From: Nonomuraea gerenzanensis
Lineage (GTDB): Bacteria; Actinomycetota; Actinomycetes; Streptosporangiales; Streptosporangiaceae
NCBI RefSeq assembly: GCF_020215645.1
Contig: NZ_CP084058.1
Coordinates: 7,688,001 to 7,752,000, forward strand
DNA: 64,000 nt
Direction of reading: 5' to 3'
Position numbers and translations under genes: made by a program. Under the pieces are notes generated by a model, which saw nothing but the letters and a program-made list of their open reading frames with translations, searched no databases and had not been told where the DNA came from. Positions 37,645 to 48,599 of this stretch are shown here, in pieces; positions within the stretch are counted from its first letter, which is position 1, and every line of letters starts with the position of its first letter.

Positions 37645-38748
37645 GTGACGGACGACGGGAGACTGCGGCGCCGCGACGGGCCGCGGCTGAGCACGCCGGT
37701 GTTGGTGGTGGCGGGCCTGCTGCTCACCGTCCTGGTCGTCACGCTGGACATCTCCACCGGGACGGCGGTGCGGCTGTTCCCGCTGCTGGTCTTCCTGCCG
37801 GCGATCGTCTCGGCGCTCGGCGAGGTGTGGCAGACGGCGCTGGCCTCGGTGTGGGTGATCCTGGTGGAGGTCCTCACCGGCGTGTACATCAGGGCGCAGG
37901 CCGACGACATCCTGCTGGCGACCGGGTTCATGACGCTGTTCGGGCTGCTGAGCGTGCTCGGCTGCCGCTACCGGGTGCTGCGGGAGGAGGAGGTCTCCCG
38001 GCTGCGCTCTGCCGCGGCGGCGCTGCAGCGGCTGATCGTGCGCCCGCTGCCCCTGCGTACGGCCGACGTGGTCGTCAACGGCCTCTACCAGCCGGTGGAG
38101 GAGGACGCGATGGTGGGCGGCGACATGTACGAGGTGGCCGCCTCCCGGCACGGCACCCGGGTGCTGATCGCGGACGTCCAGGGCAAGGGCCTGCCCGCGA
38201 TCGGCACAGCGCTGGCGGTGCTGGGCTCGTTCAGGGAGGCCGCCTACCGTGAGCACACGCTGACCGGCGTCGTGGCCGCCCTGGAGAACTCCGTGGTCCG
38301 GCAGAACGCCTTCGCCGCCCAGACCGGCGAGCCCGAGCGGCTGGTCACCGCCCTGGTCCTGGACATCGGCCGGGAGCCCGTGGTCGAGGCCGTCAACTGC
38401 GGGCACATCGCCCCGTTCGTCATCCACGACGGCGACGCGGCCCAGGCGGACCTGGGCGAGCCCGCCGTGCCCCTCGGCCTGGCGGCGCTGTCGTCGGCGC
38501 CGAGGAAGGGGGTGCGGTTCACGTTCCCGGCGGGCGCGACGATGCTGCTGTGCACCGACGGGGTCACCGAGGCCCGCGACCGGCGCGGCACGTTCTACCC
38601 GCTGGAGGCGCGGCTGCGCTCCTACGCCCGCGCGCCGTCCGGAGGGCTGGCCGCCAGGATCGACGCCGACCTGCGGGTCTTCACCGGCACCGCGCCCCGC
38701 GACGACATCGCGATCCTCACGCTCCGCAGAACCGAGCCGTCACCATGA
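37645..38748 (+). CDS. Membrane-anchored SpoIIE-type PP2C serine/threonine phosphatase
   Basis: The 367-aa protein has three or more hydrophobic segments in residues 17-110 and a C-terminal PP2C/SpoIIE phosphatase domain. The metal-binding acidic residues are in VGGDMYEVA, IADVQGKGLPA, CTDGVTEARD and PRDDIAILTL. Such proteins dephosphorylate anti-anti-sigma factors and switch stress or development regulons in actinomycetes. No anti-sigma factor gene is adjacent. The GTG start is preceded by AAGGGGGACC. It reads away from the RiPP-like operon across a shared AT-rich intergenic region. Confidence 0.88.
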   Translation: MTDDGRLRRRDGPRLSTPVLVVAGLLLTVLVVTLDISTGTAVRLFPLLVFLPAIVSALGEVWQTALASVWVILVEVLTGVYIRAQADDILLATGFMTLFGLLSVLGCRYRVLREEEVSRLRSAAAALQRLIVRPLPLRTADVVVNGLYQPVEEDAMVGGDMYEVAASRHGTRVLIADVQGKGLPAIGTALAVLGSFREAAYREHTLTGVVAALENSVVRQNAFAAQTGEPERLVTALVLDIGREPVVEAVNCGHIAPFVIHDGDAAQADLGEPAVPLGLAALSSAPRKGVRFTFPAGATMLLCTDGVTEARDRRGTFYPLEARLRSYARAPSGGLAARIDADLRVFTGTAPRDDIAILTLRRTEPSP

Positions 38749-38807
38749 ACCACTGACGACACCCGCGCGTACCTACACACATCGGACACGTGGTCCATGG
38801 AGGTGTC

Positions 38808-39971
38808 GTGGAGCTCAGTCTCTTGCGGGCGCAAGCGCACAGCCCGTCGTACTTCTCACTCCTGCGCAGCTCGTCGGGAGAGCGCGCCCCGGTGGACTTC
38901 TGCATCCCTTGCAACCCTTATTTCCCCACACCGGAGATCTTCGAGCACCTCGGGAGAAATCTGGAGACGATACTCAAGTTCTATCCCAGCGACGCGGGCA
39001 CGATCACCGAGGAGCTCTGCTCCACGCTCGGGCTGCACCCCAAGACGGTCGCGATGGGCAACGGCTCCACGGAGCTGATCACCTGGATCGACCATCTGCT
39101 GGTCCGCGACAGCCTCGCGGTGCCGATCCCCACCTTCGGCCGCTGGACCGACCAGCCGCTGGAGACGGGCAAGCGGGTGGACATGTATCCGCTGCAGGAG
39201 AGCCGCAACTTCGCGCTGGACGTCAACGACTACGTCTCGTTCATCCGTACGCGCGGCTCACGGGTGGCGGTGATCTGCAACCCGAACAACCCCGACGGCG
39301 GCTACCTGCCCAAGCACGAGGTGCTGCGGCTGCTCGACCAGCTCATCGATCTCGACCTGGTGATCGTGGACGAGTCGTTCGGCGACTTCGTGGACGCCGA
39401 GCCGTACCCGGGGATCGCGGCCGAGGCCGCGGTGCGGCCGAACGTGATCGTGCTGCGCAGCCTCGGCAAGAACTTCGGCCTGCACGGCATCCGCTTCGGC
39501 TACATGGTGGCCAACCCGGCGTTGGCCGGGCGGGTGCGGGACGCGCTGCCCAAGTGGAACCTGAACTCGTTCGCCGAGGTCGTGGTGTTCATGATGCGGC
39601 AGTTCATGCCCGAGTACCAGGACAGCCTCAGGCGGCTGGGCAACGACAGGAGAGCGATGTTCCAGCAGCTCAGCACGATGCCGGGGCTGTCGGTGTTCGC
39701 CTCGCAGGGCAACTTCCTGCTGGTGAAGCTGCCGCCGGGGCACGACGGGGTGCCGCTGCGCGACCATCTGCTGACCGAGCACGGCGTGTACGTGCGCGAG
39801 TGCGGGAACAAGCTGGGCACCACGAGCCAGTTCCTGCGGCTCGTGGTGCGGCCTCAGGAGGACGTGCGGCGGTTGCTGATCGGCATGACGCAGTTCCTGT
39901 ACTCGGGGAGCCTGCACGAGATCCCCGTGATCGGGCTCCATCACCGGGCCGTCAACTCGATCTCCGCCTAG
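38808..39971 (+). CDS. PLP-dependent class I/II aminotransferase (HisC/CobD-like)
   Basis: The 387-aa fold-type I PLP enzyme has NPNNPDGGYLP (cofactor contact), VIVDESFGDFVD (Asp pairing with the pyridine N), the Schiff-base lysine in LRSLGKNFGLHGIRFGY, and the substrate carboxylate-binding Arg in FLRLVVRP. It most resembles histidinol-phosphate aminotransferase or threonine-phosphate decarboxylase relatives. No histidine or cobalamin gene is nearby, so the substrate is unknown. The GTG start was chosen from GGAGG at 38799-38803. It follows the phosphatase gene by 59 bp on the same strand. Confidence 0.85.
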   Translation: MELSLLRAQAHSPSYFSLLRSSSGERAPVDFCIPCNPYFPTPEIFEHLGRNLETILKFYPSDAGTITEELCSTLGLHPKTVAMGNGSTELITWIDHLLVRDSLAVPIPTFGRWTDQPLETGKRVDMYPLQESRNFALDVNDYVSFIRTRGSRVAVICNPNNPDGGYLPKHEVLRLLDQLIDLDLVIVDESFGDFVDAEPYPGIAAEAAVRPNVIVLRSLGKNFGLHGIRFGYMVANPALAGRVRDALPKWNLNSFAEVVVFMMRQFMPEYQDSLRRLGNDRRAMFQQLSTMPGLSVFASQGNFLLVKLPPGHDGVPLRDHLLTEHGVYVRECGNKLGTTSQFLRLVVRPQEDVRRLLIGMTQFLYSGSLHEIPVIGLHHRAVNSISA

Positions 39972-40049
39972 CCCGGCCCGTGCCGGCCGCTCCCCGGCCA
40001 CGGCGCGGGCGCCCCTGCCGGGGGCCGCCGCCCGTACGGGCGGCTCGAC

Positions 40050-40150
40050 GCGATGCGGGCCGCCCGACACGATGCGGACGGCCCGACGACGCGATGCGGG
40101 CCGCCCGACACGATGCGAGCAGCGCCCCCGCCATGCGGGCAGCGCCCCTC
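40050..40150. repeat. Imperfect GC-rich repeats between aminotransferase and GDPD genes
   Basis: Variants of CGATGCGGGCCGCCCGACA occur about three times, then shorter ATGCGGGCAGCGCCCC variants. They fill the gap between the converging genes at 39971 and 40172. They may act as transcriptional barriers or simply be slipped repeats. Confidence 0.6.
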
Positions 40151-40171
40151 GCGACGCGGGCGCGTCGGCTT

Positions 40172-41236
40172 CTACTCCCTGCCGTCCCAGCCGCGCGGCT
40201 GGTACCGCTTGGGCAGCTTCAGCCCGCGGGCGTCCATGACCTGCCGCAGCCGGTCCGGGTAGTCCGTGATGAGACCGTCCACACCGTCGTCGAGCAGCTT
40301 GTTCATGGTCGCCTCGTCGTCCACCGTCCATGGGATCACCTTGATCCCGAGCGCGTGCGCCTGGTCCACCATGTCCTTGGTCACGTACGGCTGATAGTCG
40401 GCGTCGGTGACCTTGCCGTTCTGCGGGAACCCGTGGACCGGCGAGAACGCCTGCGCCCCGAACGACTTGACCGCCTTCAGCGGGTCGCCGCCGAAGTCGT
40501 CGACGTCGAGCCCGCCCAGCCACGGCGACGCCCCCGGCTGCCCGGTCTGCAGGAAGTCGCGGTTGGTGAGGGCGACGAGCGGCAGGCGCGGCTCCAGATC
40601 GCGCATCCGCATCAGCGCGCCCCAGTCGAAGCTCTGGATCGTCACCTGCCGCAGCAGCCCGGCCCGGCGGATCTCGCGCAGCGTCACCTGCACGAACTGC
40701 TCCCTGGGCGCCGTCTCGCTGGGCGCCCCGGCCTCCACCTTGGTCTCGACGTTGAGCTTGACCCCGCGCGCCCGGTAACGCCGCACCAGGTCGAACACCT
40801 CGCGCAGCGTCGCCATCGGCGCGCCGGGCACGGCCCGCTGCCCGGGGAACTCGGCGAGCGTCTGCGACCCGCAGTCCATGGTCCTGACCTGCTGGAGAGT
40901 GAGCGTGTTGAGGTACTTCCCGACGTAGGGGAACTCGGGGTCACCCTCGCTGGCGGGCGCGGTGTCGCGGCACTTCCTGTTGCTGATCCTGCGGTCGTGC
41001 GTCACGACGGCCTGGCCGTCCTCGGTGATCTGCACGTCCAGCTCCAGCGTGCTGACACCGAGCTCCAGCGCGTTGGCGAACGCGGGCAGCGAGCTCTCCA
41101 CCACGAGCCCGAGCCCGCCCCGGTGCGCCTGCAGGTCGAAGTCCCGTCCCCGGGATGCCGCTTCGGCCGAGGCCGTCCCGGGCAGGGCCGCGAGCGCCAG
41201 GGCCGCCGCCGCCGCGAGCGCGTGCCATCTCTTCAT
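40172..41236 (-). CDS. Secreted glycerophosphodiester phosphodiesterase
   Basis: The 354-aa protein has a Sec signal peptide (about 1-25, cleavage after ASA) and the complete GDPD barrel. QAHRGG holds the catalytic His, STLELDVQ the metal Glu/Asp, and VVTHDRRI the second His. VKLNVETKV and the closing VIPWTVDDEATMNKLLDDGVDGLITDYP are typical of the family. It hydrolyses glycerophosphodiesters released from lipids outside the membrane to glycerol-3-phosphate and alcohol. The ATG at 41236 was chosen because the signal peptide starts there; an upstream in-frame start would bury it. Confidence 0.93.
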   Translation of the reverse strand: MKRWHALAAAAALALAALPGTASAEAASRGRDFDLQAHRGGLGLVVESSLPAFANALELGVSTLELDVQITEDGQAVVTHDRRISNRKCRDTAPASEGDPEFPYVGKYLNTLTLQQVRTMDCGSQTLAEFPGQRAVPGAPMATLREVFDLVRRYRARGVKLNVETKVEAGAPSETAPREQFVQVTLREIRRAGLLRQVTIQSFDWGALMRMRDLEPRLPLVALTNRDFLQTGQPGASPWLGGLDVDDFGGDPLKAVKSFGAQAFSPVHGFPQNGKVTDADYQPYVTKDMVDQAHALGIKVIPWTVDDEATMNKLLDDGVDGLITDYPDRLRQVMDARGLKLPKRYQPRGWDGRE

Positions 41237-41330
41237 CGTCTTCGTCCGTCCCCGTAGAGGTGCTGGTCTCGCGACAAGATCGGGCATGCCGGGGACGGGC
41301 GGGCGTACACGGGGTGAGCACCGGGCGAAG

Positions 41331-41443
41331 CCTGCGCGATCAGCGGCCGTCCACCGTGAGCGCCGGATCGGACCTGCGCGATCAGCGCCGAACCACCGTG
41401 AGCGCCGGATCGGACCTGCGCGATCAGCCGCCGTCCGCCGTGC
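41331..41443. repeat. 42-bp tandem repeat, 2.7 copies
   Basis: The unit starts CCTGCGCGATCAGC and ends GAGCGCCGGATCGGA. Copies begin at 41331, 41373 and 41415. The second differs by a few bases (CCGAACCACC for GCCGTCCACC), and the third is truncated and runs into the 3' end of the 111-aa gene. It lies downstream of that gene and may have arisen from duplication of its coding end. Confidence 0.85.
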
Positions 41444-41759
41444 GGGTGCCGTCGTCTGAGACGCAGGCGTCGAGGGCCTGCTGGCCGGCCCGCCGCAGCA
41501 CCGGCGCCGGCGTGCCGCCCGTCGCGAGCGTCTCGGCCAGCGCCGCCGCGATCAGGCCGTACTGCAGCAGCGCGACGCCCTTACGGGCGAGCACGATCCC
41601 CGCGGACGCCTTCAGCCCGAGCCCCTCGACCACCCCGGCCCCTGGCCGCTCCTCATAGTCGTCGCCCCGCCGCACCAGAGCGTCCTCGTCCCCCTCGGGA
41701 AACGGCCGCCCCAGGAACGCCTCGACGGCCGCCAGCGCGGCGGGCAGCTCCAGGCTCAC
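41424..41759 (-). CDS. Small unknown protein (111 aa)
   Basis: Not a family I recognise. It is an Ala/Leu-rich, mostly helical protein beginning VSLELPAALAAVEAFLGRPFP, with an acidic stretch (EGDEDALVRRGDDYEERPG) and a hydrophobic helix (VALLQYGLIAAALAETLA). The GTG start lies 4 nt after the stop of the 270-aa gene upstream, with GAGG just before it, so the two genes are almost certainly one operon. The C-terminal codons lie in a copy of the 42-bp repeat. Confidence 0.6.
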   Translation of the reverse strand: MSLELPAALAAVEAFLGRPFPEGDEDALVRRGDDYEERPGAGVVEGLGLKASAGIVLARKGVALLQYGLIAAALAETLATGGTPAPVLRRAGQQALDACVSDDGTRTADGG

Positions 41760-41763
41760 GACC

Positions 41764-42576
41764 TCACACCGCCCCGGACACGTCGCCGCTGATCGCGCCG
41801 CCACTGATCGCGCCGCCAACTGGGCCGCCGGCCACGCGACCGACGCTGCCCGCGGCCCTGACCTCGTCCATCATCGCCGCCATCCCCTCCGCGTACCCCC
41901 GCATCCGCAGCACCCCGAGCCGCCGCAGCTCCTCCAGCCTGGCCCCTACCTGCTCGGTCCCCGCCCCGGCCGCCGCGCGCCGCCGCAGCAGCCCGTGCCG
42001 CAGGTCGTCCAGGGCGGCGTTGACCCCGTCCACCACGCGCTCCCCCAGCACCCGCGCGCCGCCGTACATGGCCCGCCCCGTCACGTTCAGCGCGACCAGC
42101 CGGGGCCCCGGCGCGCACACCGCGCACACCGGCCCCTCCGAGATGCCGCGCACGTCCCCGTCGGGCACCCCGCCGATGGTCTCCAGCACCGCGATCAGCC
42201 GGTCGAACAGCTCGCCGAAGTCCAGCAGCGGCACCCCGGCCTCGGCCCGCAGCGCCGCCGCGCTCACCTCGATCGACGCCGTCACCCTGGCCATCCGCGC
42301 GTCCAGGTCGGCCCGCACCGCGCGCAGCTCCCGCGCCAGGGCCAGCGGCTCGACGAACGGCACCGCGGCGTCGACCGGCGACTGCCCGGCGAAGGCGGCG
42401 TCCACCGCCTCGGCCACCAAGGCGGCCACGGTCTCGGGCGGCTCGCGCATCAGCCAGGGGTCGATCCCGACCGTGACGAGCCTGCCCTTCGCAAGGACGG
42501 CGCGCACGCCGGGCTCCCGATGATTCCTGCGCAACTCGACGTACTCCGAAGCATTCTCTCTGGTGGCGCCTGCCAC
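41764..42576 (-). CDS. Unknown helical protein with faint YbaB-like N-terminus
   Basis: The 270-aa protein has a short beta-rich start (YVELRRNHREPGVRAVLAKGRLVTVGIDPWLM) and a helix, an arrangement that loosely recalls YbaB/EbfC DNA-binding proteins. The rest is mostly helical and Ala-rich, and a Gly/Ala/Ser repeat ends it (GGAISGGAISGDVSG). A Cys pair occurs in GPVCAVCAPG. The exact start is uncertain: GTG at 42576 is given, and an in-frame GTG 18 nt upstream is possible. Its partner is the 111-aa gene immediately downstream. No function can be assigned. Confidence 0.55.
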   Translation of the reverse strand: MAGATRENASEYVELRRNHREPGVRAVLAKGRLVTVGIDPWLMREPPETVAALVAEAVDAAFAGQSPVDAAVPFVEPLALARELRAVRADLDARMARVTASIEVSAAALRAEAGVPLLDFGELFDRLIAVLETIGGVPDGDVRGISEGPVCAVCAPGPRLVALNVTGRAMYGGARVLGERVVDGVNAALDDLRHGLLRRRAAAGAGTEQVGARLEELRRLGVLRMRGYAEGMAAMMDEVRAAGSVGRVAGGPVGGAISGGAISGDVSGAV

Positions 42577-42733
42577 GCTAACCCCGCTGCGCACGCCCTG
42601 AGCAGGGCGTCGCCCCGAGTTCACGACATGTTCGCCCGGCCGCAGACGTGTTCCGCGCCTCCCTGGTCCGGGGTAAGCTGTCCCGGCTAATCCCTTTACA
42701 CCATAAATAGTCAGCCGACGATGGAAGGGTTCC

Positions 42734-45037
<2,304 letters not shown>

Positions 45038-45069
45038 CCACGCCGCCCTCTCCTACCCGCCCTCTCCTG

Positions 45070-45094
45070 CCCGCCCTCAGGTCATCAGGGCGGG
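45070..45094. terminator. Bidirectional hairpin between converging genes
   Basis: CCCGCCCT (45070-45077) pairs with AGGGCGGG (45087-45094) across a 9-nt loop. It lies between the UvrA-like stop (45037) and the end of the opposing 288-aa gene (45107). Confidence 0.6.
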
Positions 45095-45106
45095 AGGGGG
45101 CGGCGC

Positions 45107-45973
45107 TCAGACGGCCAGCCGGGCCAGCACCCGGGCGAAGTCCGGCGGCGGTGCCACGACGAGCCTGGTCTGCCCGTCCCTGGTCACGATGTCGGCCCTG
45201 ATCAGCGTCAGCCGCTCCCCGTTCCACCAGTGCACCTGCGGGCTGAGCCCGTCCGTGCGGGCGGCGTGCACCCGCAGCCGCTCGATGGCCCGCACCACCC
45301 CGATCCCGTCCACCGGATGCAGCAGCAGCGTGTACGGATCGGGCAGCACCACCAGCACCCCGTCGGCCGGCACCGGCAGGTAGTCGGGCAGCCAGCGCAG
45401 GTGGGTGGCGGCCGACGGGCTGGAGGCGGTGAGCCGGGTGACGGGGGTGCCCGACACCTCGATGTACTCGGCCCGCAGCCGCTCCCGCCCCCGCACGTTG
45501 GCCACGGCCAGGTCGAGGGCCTGGCCGGTGGGGACGGGCCAGCAGCCGGACTCCTCGGGCCTGACCTGCCGGGTGCCGACGGTGAGCAGCTCGACGAGGT
45601 CGGCGTTGAGGTGGCGGCCGACGACGCGGGTCAGGTCGGGGATCTCGTCCACGGCCTCCACGCGGGTGCGCAGCAGCGGGCGTACCTGGTCGAGGTCGCA
45701 CACGTCCAGCCGCTCGCCCGCGGTGGCCACGGCGTGCGCGAGGTGTGCGGAGACCAGCATGGGCCAGTCCTCCCTGGCCCTGCGCCCGGCCTCGCGCCGC
45801 AGCCCCGTGAGCTTGACGACGAGGTGCCCGGCGTCCCCGGTCAGCGTGACGGTGGAGCCGTCACGGGCGAACTCGAAGGAGTATCCGAGGGACTCCGCGA
45901 CGAGCGCGAGCAACGAGTCGAGATCGACGTCCTCGACCGGCCGGCGAGAGGGCTCACGCCTGAACAAGTTCAC
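45107..45973 (-). CDS. Unknown cytoplasmic protein (288 aa)
   Basis: I do not recognise this family. The protein is soluble and mixed alpha/beta, with two similar halves suggested by repeated beta-rich segments (SFEFARDGSTVTLTGDAGHLVVKLTG and TLIRADIVTRDGQTRLVVAPP). It also has acidic helical stretches (VEDVDLDSLLALVAESLG), and a Trp pair in QVHWWNGERL. There are no membrane segments or signal peptide. The GTG start follows AAAGGGA. It lies downstream of the LD-carboxypeptidase gene on the same strand with a 33-bp gap, so they may be cotranscribed. Confidence 0.65.
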   Translation of the reverse strand: MNLFRREPSRRPVEDVDLDSLLALVAESLGYSFEFARDGSTVTLTGDAGHLVVKLTGLRREAGRRAREDWPMLVSAHLAHAVATAGERLDVCDLDQVRPLLRTRVEAVDEIPDLTRVVGRHLNADLVELLTVGTRQVRPEESGCWPVPTGQALDLAVANVRGRERLRAEYIEVSGTPVTRLTASSPSAATHLRWLPDYLPVPADGVLVVLPDPYTLLLHPVDGIGVVRAIERLRVHAARTDGLSPQVHWWNGERLTLIRADIVTRDGQTRLVVAPPPDFARVLARLAV

Positions 45974-46006
45974 GCGCCGTGTCCCTTTCTGTCGGATTCG
46001 TCCCTC

Positions 46007-46960
46007 CTACCTTGCCTGCTCCTCGTTCCGCATCATGCCAGTTAGGGAGCACGATTCGGTATCGATAACACCAAGAGCGCCGAGCCAGACACTCAGCTGC
46101 GGCGACCCGTGCCCGACCGGCAACCCGGCCACGATCGGCACCCCGAGCGGCCCCAGCCGGTCCGCCAGAACCGGGTACGGATCCCCGCACCGCACCCACG
46201 ACCCGAGCGCGAACCCGCGCACCCCGTCGAACACGCCCGCCTGCAGGAGCTGGGTGAGCATCCGGTCGATCCGGTACGGCTCCTCCCCCACGTCCTCCAG
46301 GAACGCGATCGCCCCGTCGAACGACGGCTGCCACCGGGTGCCGCACATCGAGGCGACCAGCGACAGGTTCCCGCCGCGCAGCACGCCCTCGGCCCGCCCC
46401 GGCGCCAGCACCCGGTCACCCACGACCGTGCCCGCCGCGCCCACCGGGCCCACCGGGCCCACCGTGCCCGCCGCGCCCGCCGCGCCGAAGAGCGCCTCGC
46501 TCAGGCTCTCCCACGTACGCGGCTCGGGCCCGCTCTCGTCGCCCGCCATCACGTCGCAGGCGGCCATCGGCCCGTGCAGGGTGGGCACGCCCAGCTCGAT
46601 GGCGAACGCGTTGTGCAGCGCCGTGATGTCGCTCGACCCGAGCAGCACCTTGGGCCCCGACTCGCGGACGGCCGCCCGCATCGCGTCCCAGTCGATCAGG
46701 TCGAGCAGGCGGCCCGCCCCGTACCCGCCGCGGCAGCAGAACACACCGGAGACGGCCGGGTCGCACCAGGCCGCCTGCAGGTCGGCGGCCCTGGCGGCGT
46801 CGGCGCCCGCCAGGTAGGGCAGGCCCTGACGGTCGAGTACGTGCTCGCCCACGACCACCTTCAGCCCGAGCGACTCCAGCCGCCGGATACCGCGCTTGAG
46901 CAGCACGGGGTCGGGCGGCCCCGACGGGGAGACGATGGCGATGGTGTCACCTGGCCGCAT
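46007..46960 (-). CDS. LD-carboxypeptidase (peptidase family S66)
   Basis: The 317-aa protein has the S66 layout and catalytic residues: Ser in KVLLGSSDITALH, Glu in AIAFLEDVGEEP and His in GLPVGHGSPQ. These cytoplasmic enzymes trim the terminal D-Ala of recycled murein tetrapeptides; some S66 proteins instead give self-resistance to peptide-nucleotide antibiotics (MccF). An unusual Gly/Val/Pro/Ala repeat (AAGTVGPVGPVGAAGTV) interrupts the middle of the protein. The ATG lies within the last codons of the sirtuin gene (14-nt overlap), so translation is coupled. Confidence 0.9.
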   Translation of the reverse strand: MRPGDTIAIVSPSGPPDPVLLKRGIRRLESLGLKVVVGEHVLDRQGLPYLAGADAARAADLQAAWCDPAVSGVFCCRGGYGAGRLLDLIDWDAMRAAVRESGPKVLLGSSDITALHNAFAIELGVPTLHGPMAACDVMAGDESGPEPRTWESLSEALFGAAGAAGTVGPVGPVGAAGTVVGDRVLAPGRAEGVLRGGNLSLVASMCGTRWQPSFDGAIAFLEDVGEEPYRIDRMLTQLLQAGVFDGVRGFALGSWVRCGDPYPVLADRLGPLGVPIVAGLPVGHGSPQLSVWLGALGVIDTESCSLTGMMRNEEQAR

Positions 46961-47684
46961 CGATCAGCTCCTTGACGAGCGCGGGAAGTGCCTGGCCGAT
47001 CGGCTCGGCGATGACCCGGTCGGCGAACGGATCATACGGGGTGGACTCGGCGTTGACGATGACGAGCCGGGCGCCGGCGTCGAGCGCCTCGCCGCACAGC
47101 CCGGCGGCGGGATGCACGGTCAGCGAGGTGCCGACCGCCACGAACAGGTCGCAGGAGCGGGCCGCGACGAGCGCCGCGTTGATCACCTCGGGCTTGAGGT
47201 GCTGCCCGAAGGAGATCGTGTTCGACTTCTGGATGCCGCCGCAGCGCGGGCACGGCGGGTCGGGCTCGCCCGCGGCCACCCTGGCGAGCACCTCCTCCAT
47301 GGGGGTGATCAGGTCGCACGACAGGCACTCGGCGCGGCGCATGGTGCCGTGCAGCTCGATCACCTTCTCCGGCGCGGAGCCGGCGCGCTGGTGCAGCTCG
47401 TCGATGTTCTGCGTGATGAGGGCGCGCAGCAGCCCGGCCCGCTCCAGCTCGACCAGGGCGTGGTGGGCGACGTTCGGCTCCGCCTGCCACGCCGGGGACT
47501 CCAGCCTCGCCCGCCAGGAGGCGCGCCTGACGTCGGGGTCGGCCAGGTAACGATCAATCGTGGCGTTGGCCTCGGCCTGCGGATTCTTCGTCCACACTCC
47601 CTGCGGGCCGCGGAAGTCGGGGATCCCGGAGTCGGTGGAGATGCCCGCACCGGTGAGCACCGACACTGACGTTGGCTCGTTCAC
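46947..47684 (-). CDS. Sir2-family NAD-dependent protein deacylase (copy 2)
   Basis: The 245-aa sirtuin has VLTGAGISTDSGIPDFRGPQGVWT, QNIDELHQRAG, HGTMRR, two zinc CxxC pairs (CLSC, CPRC) and GTSLTVHPAAG. It is the common actinobacterial class, distinct from the copy at 26553-27407. The GTG start lies 1 nt from the earliest possible start of the divergent sulfotransferase gene. No Shine-Dalgarno site is visible, so the message may be nearly leaderless. It is coupled to the LD-carboxypeptidase gene. Confidence 0.9.
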   Translation of the reverse strand: MNEPTSVSVLTGAGISTDSGIPDFRGPQGVWTKNPQAEANATIDRYLADPDVRRASWRARLESPAWQAEPNVAHHALVELERAGLLRALITQNIDELHQRAGSAPEKVIELHGTMRRAECLSCDLITPMEEVLARVAAGEPDPPCPRCGGIQKSNTISFGQHLKPEVINAALVAARSCDLFVAVGTSLTVHPAAGLCGEALDAGARLVIVNAESTPYDPFADRVIAEPIGQALPALVKELIDAAR

Positions 47685-47714
47685 GTGGCAAACGGTGTCA
47701 CACTTGCTTTCCGT

Positions 47715-48599
47715 ATGCGACTTCCGCCCCACATCCTCGTGGTCAACGGCATCAAGGTCCGCCGGCCGGTCTTCCTGCTCGGAGCTCCGCATTCCGGCGT
47801 GGACCTGCTGGCCCGCGCCCTCAAACGGTCGCCGGGCTTCCACGTGACGATGGGCCGCGCGAGCGTGGCGCACGTGGTGTACGCCTTCGCCCGCAAGCCG
47901 TCCATTGCCCGCACGTCCGGCGCCGTGCGCGTCATGCGCGACGCGCTCGCCGAGTCGTGGCAGGTGCTGCCCCGCTCCTGCGCCGAGTGCGCCGAGCCGT
48001 GCCGCGAGGCCGGCGGCGTCACCGGCGCGGGCCCCTGCGTCGCCGCCGGCGACGTCACCCGCTTCGGCGACGGCAGCCCCGACCTGCTCTACAGCGCCCC
48101 CGTGCTGCTGCAGGCCTTCCCCGACGCCCGGTTCGTCCAGCTCATCCGCGACGGCCGCGACGTGGTGGCCGGCATGCTCGGCGACCCGGCGTGCCTGGCG
48201 TGGTTCAAGCCGGCGATGCTGACGGAGCAGACCGAGTTCCCCAACGCGTTCCTGGGCGTGAACAAGGACGAGCACCTGGAGCGGTGGAAGACCATGCCGG
48301 CGGCGGGCAAGAGCGCGCTGCGCTGGCGCAGCGCCGTGCGCATGAGCGCCGAGCTGCGCCGCACGCTGCCGGAGCCGCAGCTGCTCACCCTGCGCTACGA
48401 GGACCTGCTCGAACGGCCGCCGCAGTCGGTGGCGACGCTGGCGGAGTTCCTGGAGACGCGGGTGTCCAAGGTCGTCCTGTACGACACGGCGGTGCCCAAG
48501 GTCGGCGCCTGGCGCACCCGGCTCCGGCGCGACGACCTGGAGCTGGTGGAGAAGGTGGCCAGGCAGGAGCTCAAGCGGCTGGGCTACCTGACGAGCTGA
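47715..48599 (+). CDS. PAPS-dependent sulfotransferase family protein
   Basis: The 294-aa protein shows the 5'-phosphosulfate loop (PVFLLGAPHSGVDLLARAL, about 18-36) and the 3'-phosphate-binding strand and helix (FVQLIRDGRDVVAGML). The C-terminal LTLRYEDLLERPPQSVATLAEFL is characteristic of the sulfotransferase family. The acceptor cannot be predicted. A cysteine cluster (CAECAEPC) is unusual and could bind metal. The ATG at 47715 is given; an in-frame GTG at 47685 would add ten residues and abut the divergent sirtuin start. The 3' end overlaps the converging ABC gene by 29 nt. Confidence 0.82.
   Translation: MRLPPHILVVNGIKVRRPVFLLGAPHSGVDLLARALKRSPGFHVTMGRASVAHVVYAFARKPSIARTSGAVRVMRDALAESWQVLPRSCAECAEPCREAGGVTGAGPCVAAGDVTRFGDGSPDLLYSAPVLLQAFPDARFVQLIRDGRDVVAGMLGDPACLAWFKPAMLTEQTEFPNAFLGVNKDEHLERWKTMPAAGKSALRWRSAVRMSAELRRTLPEPQLLTLRYEDLLERPPQSVATLAEFLETRVSKVVLYDTAVPKVGAWRTRLRRDDLELVEKVARQELKRLGYLTS

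Noticed and set aside
37316..37648. Plus-strand frame of 110 codons in the intergenic region
   Set aside because: Third-position GC is low, no Shine-Dalgarno site, overlaps the phosphatase start, and no recognisable protein.
38808..39971. Aminotransferase considered as part of the RiPP-like operon
   Set aside because: It is on the opposite strand beyond the phosphatase gene, with no shared promoter or overlap; association is unsupported.
40050..41443. Repeat-rich stretches considered as a CRISPR array
   Set aside because: Repeats are imperfect or directly tandem without unique spacers, and no cas genes are present.
46440..46490. GGGCCCACC repeats considered as a DNA regulatory array
   Set aside because: They encode the in-frame Gly/Val/Pro insert of the LD-carboxypeptidase and lie in the middle of the gene.
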